This document shows positions 1 to 10,762 of a stretch of DNA of 64,000 bases, piece by piece. Below the pieces are notes generated by a model. The model ran no database searches and had not been told where the DNA came from. It worked only from the letters and a program-made list of their open reading frames with translations. The translations under genes were made by a program, and so were the position numbers. The stretch lies in assembly GCA_025354985.1 (NCBI GenBank), contig JANXLU010000049.1:1-64000 (forward strand), in the 5' to 3' direction. This DNA is from Chloroflexota bacterium (GTDB taxonomy: Bacteria > Chloroflexota > Anaerolineae > J036 > Brachytrichaceae). Positions within the stretch are counted from its first letter, which is position 1. Each line of letters begins with the position of its first letter.

Positions 1-1
1 C

Positions 2-174
2 GAGTTGGCCGCCACCCCGGCCGCCCAATCCAGCATCACCCACGACAATGCCCTTCGTCTCATTAACAAAGTCGAAGGCGACGCAACCAAATCCGTCTTG
101 TCAACGCCATGGTTTTGGATGTTCATCCTCGTTGTCCTTGCCTGGGCGGCATTCAGCTTCCTGTCAAGAAATTA

Positions 175-175
<1 letters not shown>
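2..175 (+). CDS. C-terminal fragment of an unidentified membrane-anchored protein
   Basis: Only the last 57 codons lie in the window; the frame is open from base 2 to the TAA at 173-175. The end of the protein is a hydrophobic segment of about 17 residues (starting PWFWMFILVVLAW) followed by a short tail ending LSRN, so the protein is probably tail-anchored or its last transmembrane helix lies here. The stop codon overlaps the ATG of the next gene (TAATG), which implies translational coupling. Family unknown. Confidence 0.6.
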
Positions 176-2578
<2,403 letters not shown>

Positions 2579-2675
2579 GACGTACGGAATGCTTTAGCCG
2601 GAAGAACGCACGCGTCACGCAGGACTCGCTGCGGCGGAAATCGAATAGAGGCGGGTAAAATCGATTTCGCCGCAC

Positions 2676-4325
2676 ATGGAAGATCAAACTACCGCTTTCT
2701 ACGCAATACTCGCGCTGGCCTTCGCGATGGCGATTGCGTTGGGTGCGGTCGTCTACTTCGTGTTTTTTCGGCGGTCCCACAATACCGGGGCGATTGCCGG
2801 CAACCCGGCCGCGGCGGTGGTTTGCATTAGTGGCCCAAGCAAGGGCAAACAAGCACGGTTCAAAAACGGTGTGGTAAGTATCGGGCGGTCGCCTTCCGCG
2901 GCAATTGTGCTAACCGAGAGCCTGGTGAGTATGAACCACGCGGAAGTTCGCTATCGCCAGGGTCGGTACACCCTGGAGGATCAGAACAGCGGCAACGGCG
3001 TGTGGGTGCAGGGTCGGCGCGTGCACCAGGAACCAATCTCCGCGGGTGAGGTTTTCATGATTGGGGCGAACACTTTTCAGCTGGTCATGCCCGGGCAAAA
3101 AGTGGGGATTGTGCCTCCGCCGCCTGCTTCATCGCCGGAGGCGCTTGCGCGCGGAAGCGGCTACATCGACATTGAAAATTACAAGCTTGGCATGTTGGTC
3201 GCTGAAGGCGGCCAGGTAAACGTATATCGCGCGCAGAGCCGGATCGACAACACCACCGTAGTGATAAAGTATATGAATTCGGTGGATCCGGGTCCGCAGG
3301 GCGATTACATGCGGCAGAAATTTGAACAGCAGTTGCTAATCGGAGCCTCGATCCGTCATCCACATTGTGTGCGAATCGTTGGTGGCAATGCCAAACACAA
3401 CCCCCCCTACATTATCGAGGAATTTTTGCCGGGAGGCACGCTGGCGGAAAGAATGCGCGCCGGTCGCATGAGCAACGGCGAAGTGACACGGTTGATCGGT
3501 CAGACCTGCGATGCGCTGCAATATTTGCACAACCGTAAAATCGTACACCGGGATTTGTCACCCAACAACATCATGTTTGGCGCAGACGGTGGTTTACGTG
3601 TGATTGACTTCGGCATTGCGCACATCGGCGGGGCCGCCACACGCACATCGGCGGGCATGATCATCGGCAAAGCAAAATATATGAGTTTGGAGCAGGCCCT
3701 TGGCGCGCCGGTTTTACCACAAAGCGACATCTATGCGTTGGGGTGCATCGCCTATGAAATGTTGACCGGGCGCCCGCCGTTTGAGGGCGAGGGCATGGAC
3801 GTGCTAACCAAACACCTGCAAGTGATACCGAAACCCGTCAACGAAATCGTCCCGGGTGTGCCCGAACCGATCAACCGCGCCATCCAGCGCGCGCTTGAAA
3901 AGGAACCCGGGGCCCGCTTTGCCACGGCCGAAGATATGGCGCGTGCGTTTGGCTACACGGAACCCTTTCACAAGGGTGAGGTGAGCCGCACCGGGCCGGC
4001 CAGCATCAAGCCGTCTCTCTTTGATCTGGGCGCATCCGAAATAAAACTCACCGTCGTCAATAATGGTCGCGTGCTCACCATAAAGGAATCTCCGGCTATT
4101 TTGACCCGAGACATGGTCAATCCAACCGATGCGGCCATGAGCCGCCAACACGCCCAGCTCGACTTCCACGAAAACCTTTGGTGGGTTTCCGAAGTGACCG
4201 GCAAACGCAGTTCAAACGGCATTTACTTGAACACTATACGTGTGACGGACGATCAAGGCAGCTTTCTAAGCCCGGGTGATGAAATTCGCCTGGGTGAAAC
4301 TCTAATAAAAGTAGAAGGCTTGTAG
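2676..4325 (+). CDS. Membrane Ser/Thr protein kinase flanked by two FHA domains
   Basis: 549 residues. An N-terminal transmembrane helix (about 8-31) is followed by FHA domain 1 (about 53-135, with GRSPSA, SMNHAEV and NSGNGVWV), a Hanks-type kinase domain (about 168-425) and FHA domain 2 (about 455-545, with SRQHAQL and SSNGIYLN). Catalytic residues are present: Lys198 (VVIKYMN), His291-Arg-Asp293 (HRDLSPNNIMF), Asp311 of the DFG motif, and the SDIYALGCIAYEMLTG segment. It should be an active kinase whose FHA modules bind phosphothreonine. It leads a co-directional set with a VWA-FHA protein and two PP2C phosphatases. A TAAAAT box (2656-2661) lies 14 nt upstream of the ATG with no clear SD. 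Substrates unknown. Confidence 0.9.
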   Translation: MEDQTTAFYAILALAFAMAIALGAVVYFVFFRRSHNTGAIAGNPAAAVVCISGPSKGKQARFKNGVVSIGRSPSAAIVLTESLVSMNHAEVRYRQGRYTLEDQNSGNGVWVQGRRVHQEPISAGEVFMIGANTFQLVMPGQKVGIVPPPPASSPEALARGSGYIDIENYKLGMLVAEGGQVNVYRAQSRIDNTTVVIKYMNSVDPGPQGDYMRQKFEQQLLIGASIRHPHCVRIVGGNAKHNPPYIIEEFLPGGTLAERMRAGRMSNGEVTRLIGQTCDALQYLHNRKIVHRDLSPNNIMFGADGGLRVIDFGIAHIGGAATRTSAGMIIGKAKYMSLEQALGAPVLPQSDIYALGCIAYEMLTGRPPFEGEGMDVLTKHLQVIPKPVNEIVPGVPEPINRAIQRALEKEPGARFATAEDMARAFGYTEPFHKGEVSRTGPASIKPSLFDLGASEIKLTVVNNGRVLTIKESPAILTRDMVNPTDAAMSRQHAQLDFHENLWWVSEVTGKRSSNGIYLNTIRVTDDQGSFLSPGDEIRLGETLIKVEGL

Positions 4326-4334
4326 GTAACATTC

Positions 4335-6413
4335 ATGAAAGTAATTCTCTTCTCAAATTTTGGCGCACGGTGCATCCAGGGCGCGGTGCGATCAGGGCGT
4401 CGTGCCCTCGTCCCCGTCTTAATCGCAGTTGCGCTGGTCGCCGCCCCCATCACCGGGGCCACCGCGCAAACCGGCGGCGTGACGATTACATTTACGCCAA
4501 ATACGTGCGTCAGTGATAATTATCCCGAGGTGGTGTGCATTGTCACGGCCATTGATGCGAAAGGCGTGCCCTATGACAAACTGACGCAAAGCCAATTTGA
4601 CGCCGCGCTGGACAACGGCCAGCCGGTGACCGAGCTTAAGGTGACCCCCCGCAGCAATCCGAATGTCGTTGCCAACTATGTCTTGATTCTGGATCTCGGG
4701 GCCACGGCGCCGGGGTTGGATATTGAAGCGCTCAAATCCGCGAGCAAGAGCATCCTTACTGATTTGGCCCCCGAGGATCAAGCCGCCATGATCGGCATCA
4801 CAGGAAAGATCGACCTGGGTGATACCGTGAATCCGCCGATTGACAAGTCCAAGGAGATTGGATTTGTAAAGGCCGGACCCAGCCGCAACGAGGTCATCAA
4901 CCTGATCACCACCTTGCAACGAACCGGCAACACCCCCCTTTATGATGCCGTTTGCAAGGCGCTGATTCTTGCAGCACGGCAAAACGTGGGCTCGCGGGCG
5001 ATTTTTGTGATCTCGGATGGTCGCGACATAACCAGCAGCGCCTGCGTAAAACCAGAGGACCCGATCAACCGGGCCGCCACGGACAAAACGCCCATCTATG
5101 CCATCGGCGTGGGCGCCAACCTGACCGAGGACTATCTCAAGCGGCTGACCCTTGGCACCGGTGGGTTGTATCTGGGCAAGGCCACCGACGGGGCCACGAT
5201 CGAGGCGAAGTTCAAGGATGTGCAGACGCTGCTGAAGAGCCAGTATGAGGTCAGGTTTAAGTCGTCACTGGCAAGTGATGGCCAGGCCCACGGCATCAAG
5301 GTTGGGGTGACGCTCCCCAGTGGCCGGGCCGAGGGTACATCGCGCTTTATCGCGCTGGCCGGACTGGTGCCGGAACTGCGCAAGCTGGTCTACAAGATCG
5401 GGGACCGCGAGATTGCCCCCAACGAGCTGGTTACAGATCGGGGCGACTTGGTCATTGAACCGGAAATCGCCGCCCGCAAGGTGGCCCGGGTGGAATATGA
5501 CATTGGTGGCGAGACCTTTACCTATGACACCCAGCCATTTTCAGCGCGCATCCCAATTGCGAAGTTCAAACCTGGCGTGGATACCAAGCTCGTGGTTCGC
5601 GTGATCGGCGACGCAAAAGATCCAAAGACGGTGTCCACCCGTGAAGAAACGCTGCTGGTCAAGCCGCTGGCCGTGCCCACGGCCGTGCCGACCCCGCGAC
5701 CGACGCCCACCCCGCCGCCGCTCTTTCCACCCCAACCCGGCAGCCCTATATTTTGGGCGATGATCGCGCTGGGCTTGTTGCTGCTGCTGTTTCTGGGTCT
5801 GCTCTTGATTGGTCTCAGCCGCCGCAGACGCGCCCCGCCACCCGTCGAGTATCAGGTACCCGAAACCGGAATATTTTCCGCGGGCGGAACCGAATCCTTC
5901 CCCGTGTCGGGCTCGGCAACGCCATCCTACGACGCAACCTCCGTTTCACCGATCGTCCAACAGCACACCGCGATATTTGGGGTAACGCCGGGTGCGGGCG
6001 ACCAGTCGTCCGATTCCGGCAAAACTGCCATCATGGGATTGGGCGGCACTTCCGTGATGGAAGGCGCCGGCAAGACCATGATCTTTACCCCGGGCAAGGC
6101 CATGTTGGAGATCACAAGTGGCGAGCTCATGGGACAGCGATTTTCCTTGGGTGGCAGCCTGAGCCAGCTAGTAGCCATTGGCCGCGAAGTTACGGGCGGC
6201 ACGGATATTAAATTCACGCCCAAGAGTGCATTTGTGAGCCGCAGACACGCCGAAATCAAATATCAGGATGACAAGTTGTATCTCACTGATCTGGGATCGA
6301 GCTCGGGTAGCAAGCTAAACGGCACCCGCCTTACCGCCAACACGCCGACCGAAATCAAGATCGGTGACAAAATTGAAATTGCAGACATAAAGGCTGAGGT
6401 CAAGGAACCTTGA
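4335..6413 (+). CDS. Secreted VWA-domain protein with a transmembrane helix and cytoplasmic FHA domain
   Basis: 692 residues. A signal sequence (about 20-45) precedes a VWA domain (about 113-290). Its MIDAS-like start reads LDLGATAP rather than DxSxS, so metal binding may be weakened. A beta-rich region follows, then a PTPRPTPTPPP linker, a transmembrane helix (about 470-492) and a basic stop-transfer (SRRRR). The C-terminal FHA domain (about 595-690) is complete with SRRHAEI, SSSGSKLNG. The topology puts VWA outside and FHA inside. It begins 10 bp after the FHA-kinase gene, so it is a likely membrane partner or substrate of that kinase: ligand sensing outside, phosphothreonine recognition inside (inference). 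Confidence 0.85.
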   Translation: MKVILFSNFGARCIQGAVRSGRRALVPVLIAVALVAAPITGATAQTGGVTITFTPNTCVSDNYPEVVCIVTAIDAKGVPYDKLTQSQFDAALDNGQPVTELKVTPRSNPNVVANYVLILDLGATAPGLDIEALKSASKSILTDLAPEDQAAMIGITGKIDLGDTVNPPIDKSKEIGFVKAGPSRNEVINLITTLQRTGNTPLYDAVCKALILAARQNVGSRAIFVISDGRDITSSACVKPEDPINRAATDKTPIYAIGVGANLTEDYLKRLTLGTGGLYLGKATDGATIEAKFKDVQTLLKSQYEVRFKSSLASDGQAHGIKVGVTLPSGRAEGTSRFIALAGLVPELRKLVYKIGDREIAPNELVTDRGDLVIEPEIAARKVARVEYDIGGETFTYDTQPFSARIPIAKFKPGVDTKLVVRVIGDAKDPKTVSTREETLLVKPLAVPTAVPTPRPTPTPPPLFPPQPGSPIFWAMIALGLLLLLFLGLLLIGLSRRRRAPPPVEYQVPETGIFSAGGTESFPVSGSATPSYDATSVSPIVQQHTAIFGVTPGAGDQSSDSGKTAIMGLGGTSVMEGAGKTMIFTPGKAMLEITSGELMGQRFSLGGSLSQLVAIGREVTGGTDIKFTPKSAFVSRRHAEIKYQDDKLYLTDLGSSSGSKLNGTRLTANTPTEIKIGDKIEIADIKAEVKEP

Positions 6414-6432
6414 GTTACCATCCGTTGTCTTG

Positions 6433-8115
6433 ATGCCAAATTATTCTTCAGCCCTCCTGTCCGATGTCGGACCGGTTCGCAGCAACAATGAGGATCGCAC
6501 CTACGCGCCGCCAAATAGCGTAGACGCTGCCATGATCGAGGCGCGCGGACGGCTGTTTATCGTGGCCGATGGCATGGGCGGATACGCCGCAGGCGAGGTT
6601 GCCGCGCAGATCGCGGTCGATACCATTAGCGAGCACTTTTATGGCGGGGAAGCTGGCGACAATCTGGCCGAACTGAATGTGGCGGATGGTCTGCGCGAGG
6701 CCATCACCGCGGCCCAGGAAGCAATCTCAGCGGAACAGGCGCGTGACCCGGAAAAAGCCCAGATGGGCTGCGCCATCGTCATGGCCGTCATTAGGGGTGA
6801 CGAGGTAACGATTGCAAACGTGGGCGACTGTCGGGCGTATGGTCTGCTGAGCGGCGCCTGGAAGCAGCTAAGCCATGATCACTCCTGGGTGGCCGAACAA
6901 GTGGCGGCCGAAATCATCACCCAAGAACAAGCGGTTCATCACCCGATGCGGAGCGCGCTTACGCGGGCGCTGGGTCAGGCCAGCGTAAGCAGTGAGCCCG
7001 CGGTCAACGTCTTTCACTGGAACGGTGGCGACCGACTTATGATGTGCAGTGATGGATTATGGGACACGCTCACGGAAGATCAGCTGTTCAAACTATCCCA
7101 AAAACCTCCGCAACAGGCGGTGACCGAGCTGATCCAGCAGGCCATCCAAATGCGCACGCAAGACAACGTGACGGCCTGCGTGGTCATCAACGATGACCCC
7201 AAGCCTGACAAAACCATGCAACTTTCGGCCCTTTTGCCTGCCAAAACTGCACCTGCGCGCGCCGCCCGACCACCGATGTGGCTTGTGGGTTTGCTCGGAC
7301 TTCTGCTTGTTGGGTTGGTTGCATTCGCGGGCTGGGGCATTCTGCGCCCCCAGGCGCCACTTAGCCAACCCGGACCAACCGCAATGGCGGATGCGAGCAC
7401 CGGCGGCCCGGCCAATGCGGTCACGCCACGTGAGGCAACTTCGTTCCCGACATCGGCCCCGCCAACCAATCTGCCAACCGTGGCGCTGCCCACGGTAACA
7501 GTGGCGCCAGCCACAGCAACGCCCGCTTCAGGATTGTCGAACCCGACCAACACTCCTGCGCCCCCAACGGCAGTGCCGACGCGCACACCAGTTTTACCAG
7601 CCAACGTTGAACCCACACCGAGCCAGGCCACCCCGCCAGCGCAGATAAGTGCTGCCGCACGCGTGCAGCCCGCCTCGGAAATTTGGCTGTGCAACCTGAA
7701 GGACGCGACGCCTGAAGGATGTACATCTGACATGCGAACCAGTTTGGATCCTCTGAGCAGCACCATCCACGCCAGTTGGTCGCCCGGGCTCACAACCGGC
7801 AAAGATTTTGATGTGAGTTGGAAGCGCTATGAGCGCGCCACGCCGGTAATCATCTGGTTGTATCGGTGCACCTGGAGCGCTGCCGGACAGGCTCATTCCT
7901 GCGCCACGGTGCCCCCCGATTCCAGACGCGCCCTGCCGACCGGCATGAACAACTTTGTCACCAATGGGACCGCGATATTTAGCAACGGCGACAAAACCGG
8001 TGATGGCATCAGCCCGGGGTGGGGGGTCAAGGGCTTTTTAGCCGGGCGCTATCGCTTTGAGTTGCAACCCAAAGGCTCCAATCCAGCTGGTATTGATTTT
8101 GAAATCAAACGATGA
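6433..8115 (+). CDS. Membrane-bound PP2C-type Ser/Thr phosphatase with extracellular C-terminal domain
   Basis: 560 residues. The PP2C domain (about 5-250) has the metal-binding motifs SNNEDR, VADGMGGYAAGE, NVGDCRAYG and CSDGLWD, plus a terminal TQDNVTACV. A transmembrane helix (about 279-302) leads to a Thr/Pro/Ala-rich stalk (about 305-395) and a roughly 160-residue outer domain with several cysteines (WLCNLK, GCTSD, YRCTW, SCATV) that I do not recognise. It probably reverses phosphorylation by the neighbouring kinase. A TTG start one codon upstream (6430) is possible; ATG 6433 is preferred. Confidence 0.88.
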   Translation: MPNYSSALLSDVGPVRSNNEDRTYAPPNSVDAAMIEARGRLFIVADGMGGYAAGEVAAQIAVDTISEHFYGGEAGDNLAELNVADGLREAITAAQEAISAEQARDPEKAQMGCAIVMAVIRGDEVTIANVGDCRAYGLLSGAWKQLSHDHSWVAEQVAAEIITQEQAVHHPMRSALTRALGQASVSSEPAVNVFHWNGGDRLMMCSDGLWDTLTEDQLFKLSQKPPQQAVTELIQQAIQMRTQDNVTACVVINDDPKPDKTMQLSALLPAKTAPARAARPPMWLVGLLGLLLVGLVAFAGWGILRPQAPLSQPGPTAMADASTGGPANAVTPREATSFPTSAPPTNLPTVALPTVTVAPATATPASGLSNPTNTPAPPTAVPTRTPVLPANVEPTPSQATPPAQISAAARVQPASEIWLCNLKDATPEGCTSDMRTSLDPLSSTIHASWSPGLTTGKDFDVSWKRYERATPVIIWLYRCTWSAAGQAHSCATVPPDSRRALPTGMNNFVTNGTAIFSNGDKTGDGISPGWGVKGFLAGRYRFELQPKGSNPAGIDFEIKR

Positions 8116-8213
8116 TTTAATCCACCTTAACGTATCATGAGTTGGTGCGCCATGCAATTTTGGCAATCATTCAACCCAGACCCATTCAAGCATAGTAAAA
8201 GCAGGTTGGCTGC

Positions 8214-9530
8214 ATGAACAATAAGCTCGGTTCTCCGTCCTCCCAGCTGCGCCTTAATTGGAGTGGCGTCAGTAATCAGGGGCCGCGTGCCGAAAATCAG
8301 GATGCGTTTGTGCTGGCCAAGCCCGATGATCCGCGGCTGACCCAGCACGGCATATTGCTGGTTGTCTGCGATGGGGTGGGTGGTGAGAAGGGTGGCAAAA
8401 TCGCCAGTGCCACCGCCTCGCATACCGCGGCAGAGTCGTTTTATGCGTCGGACACCGGCGTGGAAGAGGCGCTGGCGAAAGCCGTGACCGACGCCCATGC
8501 CGCAGTAAAGACCGAGGCGGCCAAGGAAGCCAGCCTGAGCAATATGGCCAGCACCATCGTCATGGCCCATGTGCAACAGCCGGGTGGCGCGCTCACGGTT
8601 GCGCATGTGGGTGACAGCCGCGCCTATCGCTTCCGCGATCACAAGCTGACCCGACTCACCAGCGATCACAACTGGGTGTTTGAGCAGGTGCAGCGCGGTC
8701 TGATGACCGAGGCCGATGCCAAGGTCAGCAGCATGCGCAACATGATCACGCGCTCGCTGGGGTCAAGCCCAAACAACACGCCCGAGGTCACGCACGTCAC
8801 GAGCGACATGCAACCCGGCGACCGGCTGCTGCTGTGCACCGATGGGCTGCACGGGGTGATCTCACAAGACAAGATTGAAGAAATTCTGGGACGCAGCACA
8901 CCAGCCCGAGAAGCGGCAGACGCACTGGTCCAAGCCGCGCTGCCGACAACAACAGACAACGTCACCGCCGCCGTGCTGGATTATGGTCTGCCCGATGCGC
9001 CGGCACTCGCCGCTGTCGTCGCGGTGCGCGCTGGTGCGCAAGAATCGGCCCATGCAAAACAACCCGCCACGGCGCGTAAGGCGCCCGTCGGCATAATTGC
9101 TGCGCTCGCCGGGCTGCTCGCGGTGGGTGGCGTGCTCGCCGTGTTGCTAACCGGTCGGGGCCCGGCCCCAACCGATCCCACCCCGACCGCGGGCGCACTT
9201 GAACCCACCGTCACCACAGCCTCGCAGGCGATCGTGCCCAGCCAGCCCAAACCCACCGCTACGGTTATCGTCGTATTGGCGGCTTCGCCGGTGGCTCAGG
9301 CCACCACCGCACTGGGCGTGCTTGAGCCAACCGCCACCATACTGATCCCAACCAACACGTTTACCCCGGTGCCGCCCACACTAACGCCGACGCCGACCAA
9401 TACACCCACGCCTGCCCCAACCAATACTCCTGTACCGTCTCCGCCGCCGCCGTCAGGTGGGGGCGGTGGGGGCGGAGGAAACAACCCTCCACCAGCCTGC
9501 CAGCCTGGTCCTGGAAAGAAGTGTCCCTAA
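8214..9530 (+). CDS. Second membrane PP2C-type Ser/Thr phosphatase with Thr-Pro tail
   Basis: 438 residues. PP2C catalytic domain at about 15-260 with AENQDAFV, VVCDGVGGEKGG, AHVGDSRAYR, CTDGLHGV and TTDNVTAAV. A transmembrane helix (about 288-312) is followed by a long Thr-Pro tail (TPTPTNTPTPAPTNTP) ending in a Gly8-containing, Pro-rich, cysteine-containing terminus. Unlike the preceding phosphatase it has no folded outer domain, so the tail may span the wall. The two phosphatases are similar but diverged, probably an old duplication with different targets. It is 98 bp from its neighbour; that gap has no clear terminator. Confidence 0.87.
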   Translation: MNNKLGSPSSQLRLNWSGVSNQGPRAENQDAFVLAKPDDPRLTQHGILLVVCDGVGGEKGGKIASATASHTAAESFYASDTGVEEALAKAVTDAHAAVKTEAAKEASLSNMASTIVMAHVQQPGGALTVAHVGDSRAYRFRDHKLTRLTSDHNWVFEQVQRGLMTEADAKVSSMRNMITRSLGSSPNNTPEVTHVTSDMQPGDRLLLCTDGLHGVISQDKIEEILGRSTPAREAADALVQAALPTTTDNVTAAVLDYGLPDAPALAAVVAVRAGAQESAHAKQPATARKAPVGIIAALAGLLAVGGVLAVLLTGRGPAPTDPTPTAGALEPTVTTASQAIVPSQPKPTATVIVVLAASPVAQATTALGVLEPTATILIPTNTFTPVPPTLTPTPTNTPTPAPTNTPVPSPPPPSGGGGGGGGNNPPPACQPGPGKKCP

Positions 9531-9554
9531 TTTGATCGTAGGTTCCCAGCAATT

Positions 9555-10706
9555 ATGAAATACACCGTTTTGTTGTTGTTTGTTTGTCTCGCTGTGCTTA
9601 CTGCGGGCGTAACCTTGCAACGCAATGCGTTATCCAGATTTGGGCAGGATTCAAACGAATTGTTTGTCGCCAATACAGCGGATGAAACCCTGGCCGGCTC
9701 GCAGGGTTTGTGCGTATTTGTGCCTGCTGTTCAAAACAATTTTTGCTCGATATCCGGCGGTGCCGATTGCTTTGAACCAAACGACGAGCCCACGGCAAAT
9801 AACCTGCCGATCGTTGGGCGTGGCGCCATCGAGGCCCGCGAAAACCCGAGTGACTATTCCGATGTATATCAGTTGAAGCTGACAGCTGGCCAACCCTATA
9901 ACGTGGCCGTTCACACATTGACCCCGGCCATCGATTTTGACCTGTACTATTGGCCGTCAAAGCCTGCCAGCCGGTCAAGCTATTCCAAGAGTGCCACCAC
10001 ACTTGGGGACGATAACTTGTCATTTACCGCGACCGGAACGGACTACGTCCAAGTTATTTTTGGTAGCGTGAGCGGCAGTGGCGCTTATCGACTGACCGTA
10101 TCGGGTGGGCCGGCAACAGCCACCCCATCCGCACCACTTGTGTGCAGTGGCCCGGCAACGGCCACGCCCACTCAGACGGCCACGCCGACAATCACGAGCA
10201 CATCTACCAAGACGGTCACACCAACCGCGACCGCCACCAGCACAAATACACCAACGCCGACAGACACCGCGACACCGACTGCAACCCCGACGGTTGCGGC
10301 AACACCGTTGTGTGTTGCCATAAACACGGTGGTGCAACGAGGTGGGTGTGGTGATACGACCAGTGCCAATGGCAACAACTTGGTTGGTCAGGCTTTTGCA
10401 ATCACGCCAACCCTTGGCGCAAACTTCATTCTGTACTCGGCAGCACAAAAGTTCACGGACGACGATGATTTTTATTCAATCAAGCTGACCAACCCGTCAC
10501 ACATGACCGTTTCACTAGCAGCCTCGATTCCCGATCTGGACCTGTATCTTGAAATCTCGGCTGGCACCGTAATAAGCAACCTTAGCAACAGTTCGAATGA
10601 GTCGGTGGACAACGTAGCCGTATCCAATACCGTCAACATTCACGTCAACGCTGCATCCGGCCCGGCCATTCCCTACACGCTTACGGTTCTTTATAACTCG
10701 CCTTAG
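9555..10706 (+). CDS. Secreted two-domain protein with PPC-like modules and Thr-Pro linker (paralog 1)
   Basis: 383 residues with an N-terminal hydrophobic signal (YTVLLLFVCLAVLTAGV). The first module (about 50-200) contains CSISGGADCFEPNDEPTANN, AIEAREN, DVYQLKL and DFDLYYW, typical of bacterial pre-peptidase C-terminal (PPC) beta-sandwich domains. A Thr-rich linker of about 60 residues (TPTQTATPTIT...) separates it from a second, related module beginning CVAINTVVQRGGC with DDDDFYSIKL and DLDLYLEI. No protease domain is present, so it is probably a surface binding protein. It closely parallels the next gene, with which its end is nearly contiguous. Confidence 0.75.
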   Translation: MKYTVLLLFVCLAVLTAGVTLQRNALSRFGQDSNELFVANTADETLAGSQGLCVFVPAVQNNFCSISGGADCFEPNDEPTANNLPIVGRGAIEARENPSDYSDVYQLKLTAGQPYNVAVHTLTPAIDFDLYYWPSKPASRSSYSKSATTLGDDNLSFTATGTDYVQVIFGSVSGSGAYRLTVSGGPATATPSAPLVCSGPATATPTQTATPTITSTSTKTVTPTATATSTNTPTPTDTATPTATPTVAATPLCVAINTVVQRGGCGDTTSANGNNLVGQAFAITPTLGANFILYSAAQKFTDDDDFYSIKLTNPSHMTVSLAASIPDLDLYLEISAGTVISNLSNSSNESVDNVAVSNTVNIHVNAASGPAIPYTLTVLYNSP

Positions 10707-10762
10707 TGGCCTCATCCCGGGCAAACGCGCCAGGCCAGACCACCGCGACAAGGAGATGGTCC

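Noticed and set aside
7080-7802. A 240-codon minus-strand frame inside the first PP2C gene
   Set aside because: Composition mirrors the Thr-Pro stalk on the other strand (Val/Gly-rich low complexity); no start signal or domain.
9360-9440. Short direct repeats that look like a minisatellite or degenerate CRISPR
   Set aside because: They are in-frame codons of Thr-Pro linkers, as are the similar stretches near 10140-10300 and 11395-11505; repeats are not separated by unique spacers of constant length.
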